DNA from: Mesorhizobium sp. M4B.F.Ca.ET.203.01.1.1
Lineage (GTDB): Bacteria > Pseudomonadota > Alphaproteobacteria > Rhizobiales > Rhizobiaceae
DNA length: 64,000 bases
Assembly (NCBI RefSeq): GCF_004791025.1
Contig: NZ_SRUO01000005.1
Coordinates: forward strand, 62,001 to 126,000
Direction of reading: 5' to 3'
In this document: positions 1 through 7,320 of the stretch, piece after piece
Layout: each line of letters starts with the position of its first letter
Numbering within the stretch: position 1 is the first letter of the stretch
Notes under the pieces: generated by a model
Seen by the model: the letters and a program-made list of their open reading frames with translations, nothing else
Database searches by the model: none
Told to the model about the DNA's origin: nothing
Position numbers and translations under genes: made by a program

Positions 1-201
1 CGCTCGAAGTTCGCCGAGCCGCGCCGCTTCCGGCAATCGCGACAGGGTGGTGGCGGGCAATTCGAAAATTGGATAGGAGTGCGGATTGATACCCGTCGAG
101 AGATCGACGAAAGGCCGTGGCGCGTGAGGGAAGAGCGCGCTCGCCCGGCCAAGGGATCCGCCGTGATCCACTGCCGCAATCGCTCCATCAAGAAGCTTCA
201 T
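1..201 (-). CDS. cobC: Threonine-phosphate decarboxylase CobC, N-terminal part (runs off the left edge)
   Basis: Only the first 67 codons are present, read leftward from an ATG at 199-201. The peptide begins MKLLDGAIAAVDHGG and continues with FPHAPRPFVDLSTGINP, which is the typical opening of the PLP-dependent CobC/CobD family. In cobalamin synthesis this enzyme makes the aminopropanol phosphate arm attached to the corrin ring. Its start codon shares two bases with the divergent cobD start, so the two genes have no spacer between them. The PLP lysine lies outside the window. Family assignment rests on motif recognition and on the cobalamin neighbours. Confidence 0.8.
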   Translation of the reverse strand, partial: MKLLDGAIAAVDHGGSLGRASALFPHAPRPFVDLSTGINPHSYPIFELPATTLSRLPEAARLGELRA

Positions 202-1177
202 GTCGATACTGATTGCCTTCCTGTCATTGGTCATTGAGCGGGCACTCGGCTACCCGGACTGGCTGTTCGGGGCCATCGGCCATCCCGTCACCTGGTTCGG
301 CAGGCTGATATCCTTTCTCGATCGCGCGCTCAACCGCGCCACTGATTCCGACGCTCAGCGTCGCCGCCGGGGCGTCATGGCTCTGCTGGTCATTGTTCTG
401 GTGCCGGCGGCCATCGCTTTTGCCGTGCAGCTCCTGCTCTGGCAGATGTTTCCGGTCGGCCTCATCATCACCGCGATCCTGGCGTCGACGCTCATGTCGC
501 AGAAGAGCCTGGCCGATCATGTCGAGGCGGTGGCCGACGCGCTCGACACCGGCGGCCTTACGCTCGGCCGCATCGCCGTCTCGCGCATCGTCGGCCGCGA
601 TCCCGAAAAGCTCGACAAGGCAGGCGTTTCCCGCGCGGCGATCGAAAGCCTGGCCGAGAATTTCTCCGACGGCATCGTCGCTCCGGCCTTCTGGACCGGG
701 GTCTGCGGCCTGGCCGGCGGCGTCGCCTACAAGGCCGCCAACACCGCCGATTCGATGATCGGCCACCGCACGCCGCGCCATGAGGCCTTCGGCTGGGCGG
801 CGGCGCGCTTCGACGACTGGATCAACCTGCCGGCATCGCGGCTGACAGGGCTGCTGATCGTGCTGGCTGCCTTCTTCGTCAAAGGCGCGGACCCCCGCAA
901 CGCCTGGCAGGCCATGCGGCGCGACGCGAAAAAGCACCGTTCGCCCAATGCCGGCTGGCCGGAGGCGGCGATGGCCGGCGCGTTGGGTCTCGCCCTGGCC
1001 GGCCCGCGCAGCTACAGCGGCGTGGTCGTCGAGGATGCCTACATGGGCGAAGGCGGCCGGCGCGAGGCGGAAAGCCTCGACATCAGGCAGGCGCTGAAGC
1101 TCTACCAGGTGGCCGACTGGCTGCTGATCGCGCTGTTCGGCATGCTGTCGGCGCTGTTGATCTATCTGACGATGTGA
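200..1177 (+). CDS. cobD: Adenosylcobinamide-phosphate synthase CobD (CbiB family)
   Basis: A 325-residue integral membrane protein whose length fits the CobD/CbiB family, which attaches the aminopropanol (phosphate) arm to adenosylcobyric acid. Supporting segments are the N-terminal ERALGYPDWLFGAIGHPVTW stretch, the ESLAENFSDGIVAPAFW segment near residues 148-164, and the following KAANTADSMIGHR segment. Several hydrophobic helices are visible near residues 58-100 and at the C-terminus. The ATG overlaps the cobC start on the other strand. The stop (1175-1177) directly abuts the cobO stop on the other strand, so convergent transcripts meet with no spacer. Confidence 0.93.
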   Translation: MSILIAFLSLVIERALGYPDWLFGAIGHPVTWFGRLISFLDRALNRATDSDAQRRRRGVMALLVIVLVPAAIAFAVQLLLWQMFPVGLIITAILASTLMSQKSLADHVEAVADALDTGGLTLGRIAVSRIVGRDPEKLDKAGVSRAAIESLAENFSDGIVAPAFWTGVCGLAGGVAYKAANTADSMIGHRTPRHEAFGWAAARFDDWINLPASRLTGLLIVLAAFFVKGADPRNAWQAMRRDAKKHRSPNAGWPEAAMAGALGLALAGPRSYSGVVVEDAYMGEGGRREAESLDIRQALKLYQVADWLLIALFGMLSALLIYLTM

Positions 1178-1792
1178 TCAGAACTCGATGCCTTGCTGGG
1201 CTTTCACGCCCGCCGAGAAATGGTGCTTGGTGAGGCCCATTTCGGTGACGAGATCGGCCGCCTCGACGAGCAGCGGCTTGGCGTTTCGGCCGGTGACGAT
1301 GATATGCAGGTCAGCACGGCGCGCCTTCAGCGCGGCAACGACCTTTTCCAGATCGAGATAGTCGTAGCGCAGCGCGATGTTGAGCTCGTCGAGCACGACA
1401 AGGCTGATCGACGGATCCGCCATCAGCTCCAGTGCTTTTGCCCAGGCGGCCTCGGCGGCGGCGATATCGCGCTTCAGGTCCTGCGTCTCCCAGGTGAAGC
1501 CCTCGCCCATCGCATGCCAGACGACGCGGTCGCCGAAGGCGGCGAAGGCGTCCTTCTCGCCGGTATGCCATTTGCCCTTGATGAACTGCACGACGCCGAC
1601 GCGCCTGCCGTAGCCGAGCATCCTGAGCGCCAGCCCGAAGGCGGCCGTGGTCTTGCCCTTGCCCGGGCCGGTGTTGACGATCAGCAGCCCCTTCTCGATC
1701 GTCTTTGCCGCCACCTCGGCATCCTGCACAGCCTTGCGCTTGGCCATCTTGGCGCGGTGGCGCTCGGCATCCTTGTCATCGGTCTCAGTCAT
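1178..1792 (-). CDS. cobO: Cob(I)yrinic acid a,c-diamide adenosyltransferase CobO
   Basis: A 204-residue protein of the CobA/CobO ATP:corrinoid adenosyltransferase family, which transfers the 5'-deoxyadenosyl group of ATP to cob(I)alamin precursors. The P-loop GPGKGKTT lies at residues 42-49, followed by the family segment VGVVQFIKGKW. A Walker B-like LVVLDELN follows in the second half. It is the last gene of the leftward cbtB-cbtA-cobP-cobO operon, with its start one base from the cobP stop, and is presumably under the upstream cobalamin riboswitch. In many relatives cobW and cobN lie between cobP and cobO; here they are absent. Confidence 0.95.
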   Translation of the reverse strand: MTETDDKDAERHRAKMAKRKAVQDAEVAAKTIEKGLLIVNTGPGKGKTTAAFGLALRMLGYGRRVGVVQFIKGKWHTGEKDAFAAFGDRVVWHAMGEGFTWETQDLKRDIAAAEAAWAKALELMADPSISLVVLDELNIALRYDYLDLEKVVAALKARRADLHIIVTGRNAKPLLVEAADLVTEMGLTKHHFSAGVKAQQGIEF

Positions 1793-1793
1793 C

Positions 1794-2309
1794 TCACTTC
1801 ACCTTCAGCGGCAGACCGGCCACCATCAGCAGCACCGTATTGGCGACGGCGGCGACCTGCTGGTTGAGCCGGCCGGCCGCATCGCGAAACCGCCTCGCCA
1901 GCGCATTGTCGGGCACGATGCCCAGGCCGACCTCGTTGGACACCACGAACCACGGCCCGCGCGGCCGCGATAGAACATCCACAAGCCGCCGGCATTCCGC
2001 ATCGAGGTCGCGCTCGGCCAGCATATGATTGGTCAGCCACAGAGTCAGGCAGTCGATCAAGACGGGTTGGTGGTCAGGCAGCGCCTCGATCGCGGCGGCA
2101 AGATCGAGCGGCGCGTCGACCGTCGCCCAGCCCTCGCCGCGACGCGCCCGATGCAGCGCGATGCGCTCGCGCATCTCATCGTCATAGGCTTCCGCGGTGG
2201 CGATGTAAGCCCATGGCGAGGGACTCGCCGTCACCAGGGTTTCGGCATGCGCACTCTTGCCGGAGCGCGCACCGCCGATGATGAAGGTCAGTCCCCTGCG
2301 ATCAGGCAA
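1794..2309 (-). CDS. cobP: Bifunctional adenosylcobinamide kinase / guanylyltransferase CobP (CobU)
   Basis: A 171-residue protein with the P-loop GGARSGKS at residues 12-19, characteristic of CobU/CobP. The enzyme phosphorylates adenosylcobinamide and then transfers GMP to give AdoCbi-GDP in nucleotide loop assembly. Other family marks are the IALHRARRGEGW segment, which carries the guanylylated histidine in this family, and the VLIDCLTLWLTN segment. The most likely start is a TTG at 2307-2309, overlapping the end of cbtA by eight bases, which suggests translational coupling. Length is normal for the family. Confidence 0.93.
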   Translation of the reverse strand: MPDRRGLTFIIGGARSGKSAHAETLVTASPSPWAYIATAEAYDDEMRERIALHRARRGEGWATVDAPLDLAAAIEALPDHQPVLIDCLTLWLTNHMLAERDLDAECRRLVDVLSRPRGPWFVVSNEVGLGIVPDNALARRFRDAAGRLNQQVAAVANTVLLMVAGLPLKVK

Positions 2310-3099
2310 AGCTGTCGCGCAGGCTGGTGGCCGTGCCGGTGAAGCGGCCGCGCACCACGCCGACGGCAGCGCCCAGCACCAGCCAGAACACCAGGTCGGT
2401 GACCGTCACCGCCACCACGAACTGGTGATGCAGGCCTTCGGGAATCGGCGTCTCGAAGCTTTCCGGCTGCGGCGCGCCGACGATGTGCGGCGCGACGATC
2501 AGGGCCACGGCCAGGATCGCCAGCGGCAGCGACTTGCGGAAAGCGATCAGGCCGAGTCCGGCGGCGGTCGCGACCGCTGTCGCCGTCCACCAGATCTGGC
2601 GCGGCAGGAGTTCGGCGGCCGGCATCGCCGGCAGTTCCGGCGGCAGGCCGAGGCCCGGCGCCAGCGTGAACACGGCAAAGCCGGCGAGACCCCAGAACAC
2701 GCCCTGGCGCCAGTTGCCGATACCACCGGCGAATTCCGAAACCGCGACCAGGATCAGCGCGAAGCCGATGCCGGTGACGATGTTGGCGACGACGTTGAAG
2801 GCGAAACGCTCGAAGCCGTCGGCCGGTGCCCAGCCCTCGTCTTCCGCTGGCGCGGCCGCTTCGGCCGGAGCCGGCGCGGAACTCATGGCATTTCCGGCCG
2901 GAGCGGCGGAGCTCATGGCGTCGCCGGTCTCGGCAGGCGCCGCGGCATGATCATGATGATGGCCGCCGCCGGCCTGTTCGTAGACTTCCGCCTTGAGGAT
3001 CAGCGGCACGGTTGCATAGGCCTGCAGGCAAGCGAGAACGACGCCGGCCACGAGCCCTGCAATCGCCGCGATGAACACGACGTTGCGAAACAGGTTCAT
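2302..3099 (-). CDS. cbtA: CbtA family predicted cobalt transporter subunit
   Basis: A 265-residue membrane protein with an N-terminal helix (about residues 5-27), a periplasmic-type histidine-rich patch (GGGHHHDHA near residue 45) followed by an Ala/Pro-rich low-complexity stretch, and four or five further hydrophobic helices. This matches CbtA, which together with CbtB forms a predicted cobalt uptake system found behind B12 riboswitches (comparative genomics; transport itself is not shown here). It lies between cbtB and cobP in a riboswitch-led operon. The low-complexity insert after the His patch is probably a linker. Confidence 0.88.
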   Translation of the reverse strand: MNLFRNVVFIAAIAGLVAGVVLACLQAYATVPLILKAEVYEQAGGGHHHDHAAAPAETGDAMSSAAPAGNAMSSAPAPAEAAAPAEDEGWAPADGFERFAFNVVANIVTGIGFALILVAVSEFAGGIGNWRQGVFWGLAGFAVFTLAPGLGLPPELPAMPAAELLPRQIWWTATAVATAAGLGLIAFRKSLPLAILAVALIVAPHIVGAPQPESFETPIPEGLHHQFVVAVTVTDLVFWLVLGAAVGVVRGRFTGTATSLRDSFA

Positions 3100-3114
3100 G
3101 ATGTCAGGCCCTTG

Positions 3115-3294
3115 TCAGTGGCAGGGAAACGCCATCGAGTGGCGGTAGTCGTGAGCGGCGTTGTGGACCGCATCGAGATGCGAGAAGCCGACAAAGCCGA
3201 CGACGAAAATGCCGAGCAACGCGGCCATGGCCAGCTGCATGAAGCGCGACTGCGAGGAGACGGAGGTGCCGAGGGAGACGGAAGCGGTCGTCAT
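3115..3294 (-). CDS. cbtB: CbtB family small cobalt transporter subunit
   Basis: A 59-residue protein beginning MTTASVSLGTS, with a single transmembrane helix (about residues 20-38) and a C-terminal histidine cluster in the segment HNAAHDYRHSMAFPCH, the presumed metal-binding tail of CbtB. A longer in-frame reading from 3387 exists, but its extra N-terminal part runs into the riboswitch and lacks family similarity, so the ATG at 3292-3294 is preferred. It is the first gene after the cobalamin riboswitch and is followed by cbtA after 15 bases. Confidence 0.9.
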   Translation of the reverse strand: MTTASVSLGTSVSSQSRFMQLAMAALLGIFVVGFVGFSHLDAVHNAAHDYRHSMAFPCH

Positions 3295-3341
3295 GTCTTG
3301 TCCTTTCGCCCTCCACCCGAGGGCATAGAATTCAACGTTTC

Positions 3342-3515
3342 TGTCGCCGGCAGGTCTCCTGGCTCGCGGATCAGCGCCCTTCCCCACCTTCCCGAGGATT
3401 TTCCTCAGTGGTCTTGGAGAGGACTACCGCACACAGTTGCGGGGGCAGCCACGGCATTGGACGAATTCGCCCTCACCGCATTCCCTCTTGGCTCCAAAAA
3501 CGGAACCGACGACGG
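3342..3515 (-). ncRNA. Cobalamin (B12) riboswitch upstream of cbtB
   Basis: Read on the minus strand, the region carries the standard landmarks of the class in order: a GGTTCC start, the AGAGGGAA and GGTG segments, CCCGCAACTGTG, a GGGAAGG segment, and the B12 box CCAGGAGACCTGCC at 3347-3360. It sits directly between a promoter and cbtB, so adenosylcobalamin binding is expected to lower expression of the cobalt uptake and late cobalamin genes. The boundaries are approximate. Confidence 0.93.
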
Positions 3516-3519
3516 CAGG

Positions 3520-3548
3520 ACTATAGGCAGAATCGTCGCGCCCGGCAA
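3520..3548 (-). promoter_or_regulatory. Sigma-70-type promoter for the riboswitch and cbtB operon
   Basis: On the minus strand a TTGCCG element (3543-3548) and a TATAGT element (3520-3525) are separated by 17 bases. This puts the expected transcript start near 3513, exactly at the 5' edge of the riboswitch. The -10 is five of six to consensus, the -35 weaker. Placement is inferred from sequence only. Confidence 0.6.
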
Positions 3549-3589
3549 ACCAAATTCCGGCGGCCACCAGCGCAAATGCGCCACCGGGC

Positions 3590-4282
3590 CTAGCTGTCCG
3601 ACGCGGCAATCCGCTCGGCAACCAGATGCTGCAGCCGCCACAGATGGCGGTCATGGATGCCGCGCTGCTCGAGGTTCTTCACCGTGTTGTAAAGATAGTC
3701 TGCGCCCGATCCCCAGTGCCCGCAGGATGTCGCCAGCCTTTCGACCACCACGCTTTCCTCGAGCGGGCCGGAATAGGTTGTGCCCTTGCGGTTGATGACG
3801 AATGCCAGCGCCCGCAACGTGCCGCCGTCGCTCGAAAGGTTGAGCAGGCGCGGATGGTAGCTGGTCGGCTTCAGCGTCACTTCGCGCCGCAGAACCTTGT
3901 CGAGCTGCCGGCGCCGGTCGGCGTCGCCAAGCCTGAAGGCGACGCCCTTGCACTGCCCGCCCCGGTCCAGCGCCATCATCAGGCCAGGCTGCTCCCTGGT
4001 GCCGCGCCAGCGCGTCATCTTCATGCAGAAGGACCTGTGCCAGCCGCGCGCGACCGCAACCCGTTCCTCGACATGATCGATCTCGGGCTTCCAGATCAGC
4101 GAGCCGTAGCCGAACAGCCAGAGCGGTTCGCTGCCAGGCAGCTCAGCCTCCAGCGTGTCCAGCATCGCTTCATAGTCGGCATCGTCCAGATGCATCGCGT
4201 TGGGATCAGGCCCGCTGTCCTCGACGACGCGAAAGCAGCGCGCGACCAGCTCCTCGGTGAGCGACATTGTCCTTGGCGGCAT
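3590..4282 (-). CDS. ChaC-like gamma-glutamylcyclotransferase
   Basis: A 230-residue protein carrying FGYGSLIWKP at residues 57-66, the substrate-loop signature of ChaC-type gamma-glutamylcyclotransferases, which cleave glutathione to 5-oxoproline and Cys-Gly. The distal HWGSGADYLYNTVKNLEQRGI segment is also typical. The reading frame stays open far upstream, to 5764, but that extension is antisense to the Rieske gene. The start at 4282 (MPPRTMSL) is chosen because an AGGGACA sits just before it; MSLTEEL at 4267 is an alternative. It diverges from the oxygenase gene, and substrate specificity cannot be read from sequence. Confidence 0.85.
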   Translation of the reverse strand: MPPRTMSLTEELVARCFRVVEDSGPDPNAMHLDDADYEAMLDTLEAELPGSEPLWLFGYGSLIWKPEIDHVEERVAVARGWHRSFCMKMTRWRGTREQPGLMMALDRGGQCKGVAFRLGDADRRRQLDKVLRREVTLKPTSYHPRLLNLSSDGGTLRALAFVINRKGTTYSGPLEESVVVERLATSCGHWGSGADYLYNTVKNLEQRGIHDRHLWRLQHLVAERIAASDS

Positions 4283-4414
4283 GAACTGTCCCTGGGCACC
4301 CGACTTGTGAAGCGCCGACCTTAGGGGCGGCGATTGCGTGCCACAATGGCCACGGCGCGAGCGATTGACAAACATCCTGGCCGGGTGTCGGCTGGACCAT
4401 TCAGGGAGCCGCCT

Positions 4415-5593
4415 ATGCAGCCCAAACCGAGCGACGACCTCTACACCGGCCTGACCAGGCTTGAGCCGACGCTGCCGTCGTCGGCCTATTGGGATGCCGG
4501 GGCTTACGGTCGTGACCTCGACGCGATCTGGTACAAAAGCTGGCTGCTGGTCTGCCGCGAGGCCGACCTTGCCCAGCCGCTGGCTTTCAGGACATTCCGC
4601 GTCGGCACGCAGGAGATCGTGGTGCTGCGCGACGAGGCCGGCGAATTGCGCGCCTTCCACAACACCTGCCGGCATCGCGGCTCGCAGCTTTGCCAGGAGA
4701 GCGAGGGAAGGCTGAAGGCCAGGCTGCTGACCTGCCCCTACCACGCCTGGTCCTATTCGCTGCGCGGCGACCTCGTGCGCGTGCCGTCGAAGTCGCTGCC
4801 CGAAGGCTTCGACAAGGCCGACTACCCGCTCTATGGCGTGGCGCTGTCGGTGTGGCGCGGCTTCGTCTTCATCAACCTCGCCGAAGATGCCGCCGGCTCG
4901 GCGGAAGCCTCGTTCGACCAGGCTTCCGGCAATCTCGCCAACTGGCCGCTGGAGACGCTGGTCACCGGCCATGCGCTGCGCAAGGTGATGAACTGCAACT
5001 GGAAGATCTTTTGGGAGAACTTCAACGAGTGCCTGCATTGCCCCGGCGTCCACAAGGACCTGTCGCGGCTGGTGCCGATCTATGGCCGAGGCCTGATGGC
5101 GAGGCACGACGATCCCGAATGGGCGCGCCACGCCGACAATGACGCGCCGGAATTCTCCGGCGGCCTGCGCGCCGGCGCCGAGACCTGGTCGCGCGACGGG
5201 CACGTGCACGGTCCGGTGTTTGCCGGCCTGACGCCGGCCGAATGCGCCGCCGGCCAGACCTACGCCACGAGCCTGCCGTCGATGTTCATCGTCGGCCATG
5301 TCGACTATGTGCGCACCGTGCGGCTTGTGCCGCTCGGCCCGGAGCAGACGGAACTGTCGGCCGAATGGCTGTTCCCGGCCGAAGCGCTCGCCTCGCCGGA
5401 AGCCGACATCGACAACATCGTCGCCTTCGGCAGGCAGGTGCTGGAAGAGGACGCGGCGATCTGCGAGGTCAACCAGAAGGGCCTGCGTTCGATGCGCCAC
5501 GAGGCCGGCGTGCTGATGCCGGAGGAGTACGACCTGCACCGTTTCCACGAATGGGTGCGCGCGCGGCATCAGGCATTTTCGCCCAAACCCTAG
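4415..5593 (+). CDS. Rieske-type oxygenase alpha subunit (ring-hydroxylating / amine-demethylating type)
   Basis: A 392-residue protein with a Rieske 2Fe-2S site (C85, H87 in CRHRG; C107, H110 in CPYHAW) and a mononuclear iron site in the C-terminal domain (E205, H208, H213 in NECLHCPGVH). It is therefore a terminal oxygenase that takes electrons from a separate reductase and hydroxylates or demethylates an organic substrate. The first-residue region resembles glycine betaine or choline type Rieske enzymes more than toluene dioxygenases, but the substrate is not determined. Start at 4415 chosen for the GGGAG eight bases upstream. No reductase or beta subunit is adjacent. Confidence 0.85.
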   Translation: MQPKPSDDLYTGLTRLEPTLPSSAYWDAGAYGRDLDAIWYKSWLLVCREADLAQPLAFRTFRVGTQEIVVLRDEAGELRAFHNTCRHRGSQLCQESEGRLKARLLTCPYHAWSYSLRGDLVRVPSKSLPEGFDKADYPLYGVALSVWRGFVFINLAEDAAGSAEASFDQASGNLANWPLETLVTGHALRKVMNCNWKIFWENFNECLHCPGVHKDLSRLVPIYGRGLMARHDDPEWARHADNDAPEFSGGLRAGAETWSRDGHVHGPVFAGLTPAECAAGQTYATSLPSMFIVGHVDYVRTVRLVPLGPEQTELSAEWLFPAEALASPEADIDNIVAFGRQVLEEDAAICEVNQKGLRSMRHEAGVLMPEEYDLHRFHEWVRARHQAFSPKP

Positions 5594-5792
5594 AGCGACT
5601 TCGGCAGACGCCGTCAGGTGACAAAGCCACGGCCGCCGCCAGCAGCCCGCCCGTGGCGAACGCTGAACCCAGGCTCGGCCACCCTTCGAACCGCCCGGAC
5701 GAAAACGGCGGGCAGATTGATGCATGTCACAGCAGCCCCGCCTTCTTTTGTCTGGCTGAACCATGATAGTCGTTTGGCATCACTGAATCGGA
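5594..5792. other. Intergenic spacer with no gene seen
   Basis: About 200 bases between the Rieske gene and the downstream membrane operon. I see no conserved ORF on either strand that is not a shadow, and no clear intrinsic terminator. It must hold the promoter for the next operon, but no convincing -35/-10 pair was found. Confidence 0.4.
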
Positions 5793-6806
5793 ATGCGAGA
5801 CACGATGAGCCTTCAAACGCCGGCCGAACCTGTTCAGGACACGCCGAAGCAAGGACGCATCGTCGCCATCGACATCGTGCGCGGCATCGCGCTGCTGGCG
5901 ATGGCGAGCTACCATTTCACCTGGGACCTCGAGAATTTCGGCTACACCGATCCCGGCCTCACCGCCTTCGGCTGGTGGAAGATCTACGCGCGCTGCATCG
6001 CCTCGACCTTCTTGTTCCTGGTCGGCGTCAGCCTGTTCCTCGCCCATGGAAGGCAAATCCGCTGGCCGGGCTTCTGGAAGCGCTTCGCCATGGTAGCCGT
6101 GGCGGCGCTGGCCATATCGTTGATCACCCGCATCGCCACGCCCGATGGCTTCATCTTCTTCGGCATATTGCACGAGATCGCGCTCGCCTCCCTGCTCGGC
6201 CTCGCCTTCCTGCGATTGCCCTCGCTGCTGACCATCGCCGTCGCGGCGCTTGTGATCGCCGCCCCGCTCTATCTGCGCTCGCAAGCCTTCGACCACCCGG
6301 CGCTGTGGTGGGTCGGCCTGTCGGCGACCAATCCGCGCTCCAACGACTATGTGCCGCTCTTACCTTGGTTCGGCGCCGTGCTGCTGGGCATTGCCGCGGC
6401 GAAACTTGCCTCAACGTCCGGCGTGCTCGCCCGGCTGGCGAAGCTGGCGCCCGGCCGCTGGTCCAACCCGCTGGTCTTCATCGGCCGCCACAGCCTGGCC
6501 TTCTACCTGATCCACCAGCCGCTGCTGTTCGGTTCGGTCTGGCTGTTTTCGCAGGTGATGCCGGCGGCGCCGCTGGACCAGGACGCCAGCTTCCTCAAAT
6601 CCTGCCAGATATCCTGCGAGCAGCAGCGCGACAGCAAATTCTGTACGAGCTATTGTGGCTGCATGCTCGATACGCTGCAGGGCGAAGGGACGCTGGACAG
6701 GCTCTACGACGGCGACCAGACACCGGAGTTCAAGGCGCATCTCGCCGATCTCGCCGGCGCCTGCACGGCGAGCACTGACGACGCGACGGAGGGAGGACAG
6801 CAATGA
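5793..6806 (+). CDS. DUF1624 / heparan-alpha-glucosaminide acetyltransferase-like membrane protein with a cysteine-rich tail
   Basis: A 337-residue polytopic protein. The opening RIVAIDIVRGIALLAMASYHFTWDL segment, with a conserved Asp-Arg and a membrane His, is the hallmark of the DUF1624/HGSNAT-like acyltransferase group. About eight hydrophobic helices fill residues 25-260, followed by a FIGRHSLAFYLIHQP segment. After this comes an extra soluble tail (about residues 268-325) with a cysteine cluster (CQISC, then FCTSYCGC). The start may be here or at the in-frame ATG at 5805 (MSLQTP). The stop overlaps the next gene by ATGA. The enzyme's substrate is unknown. Confidence 0.78.
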   Translation: MRDTMSLQTPAEPVQDTPKQGRIVAIDIVRGIALLAMASYHFTWDLENFGYTDPGLTAFGWWKIYARCIASTFLFLVGVSLFLAHGRQIRWPGFWKRFAMVAVAALAISLITRIATPDGFIFFGILHEIALASLLGLAFLRLPSLLTIAVAALVIAAPLYLRSQAFDHPALWWVGLSATNPRSNDYVPLLPWFGAVLLGIAAAKLASTSGVLARLAKLAPGRWSNPLVFIGRHSLAFYLIHQPLLFGSVWLFSQVMPAAPLDQDASFLKSCQISCEQQRDSKFCTSYCGCMLDTLQGEGTLDRLYDGDQTPEFKAHLADLAGACTASTDDATEGGQQ

Positions 6807-7279
6807 CCGACAGTCAGCCGAAACCCGGGCTCATCCCGTGGCCGCCGCTGATCTATGTCATTGCCATCGCCGCCAGCGTCGCGCTTGGCCTCTTCTTTCC
6901 GCTGCCGTGGATCGGCGACCTGTTGGGCGACCTTATGTTTGCCGCCGGCTGGGTGGCGCTGTTCTTCGTCGCCGCGCTTTGGTTCACGGCGATCCGCGTC
7001 ATGCTGCGGGCGAGGACGACCTTCAATCCCAACGCGGTGCCCGACCATCTCGTCACTTCGGGTCCGTTCTCGATCACCCGCAACCCGATGTACCTCGCCA
7101 ACACGCTGCTGTTGATCGGCGTCGCCTTCATCACCGGGATCGCCTGGTTCCTGCTGTTTGCCTTCATCGCCGCCTTCGCCACGCAGAAGCTGGCGATCGA
7201 GAAGGAGGAGAAGGTGCTGGCGGCGAAATTCGGCAAGAAATACCGCGACTACGCCAAGCGGGTGCGGCGCTGGATTTGA
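6803..7279 (+). CDS. Isoprenylcysteine carboxyl methyltransferase-like (ICMT/PEMT family) membrane protein
   Basis: A 158-residue membrane protein with four hydrophobic segments and the signature LVTSGPFSITRNPMYLA near residues 82-98, followed by EKEEKVLAAKFGKKYRDYAKRVRRW. These are typical of the bacterial ICMT/PEMT-like methyltransferase group, which binds S-adenosylmethionine at the membrane. It is translationally coupled to the upstream acyltransferase-like gene by an ATGA overlap, so the two probably act in one pathway of lipid or envelope modification. The methyl acceptor cannot be inferred. Confidence 0.82.
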   Translation: MTDSQPKPGLIPWPPLIYVIAIAASVALGLFFPLPWIGDLLGDLMFAAGWVALFFVAALWFTAIRVMLRARTTFNPNAVPDHLVTSGPFSITRNPMYLANTLLLIGVAFITGIAWFLLFAFIAAFATQKLAIEKEEKVLAAKFGKKYRDYAKRVRRWI

Positions 7280-7320
7280 GCCTCGCGGGCAAGCGCCGCC
7301 AGACTTGATCGGGTCCTCGT

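Noticed and set aside
2257..3795. Long rightward frame of 512 codons
   Set aside because: It is antisense to cobP, cbtA, cbtB and the riboswitch, is rich in Arg, Gly and His, and matches no family.
4283..5764. Long leftward extension of the ChaC-like frame
   Set aside because: It is antisense to the Rieske oxygenase, whose motifs are clear; the ChaC domain only starts near 4282. Such frames arise from high GC.
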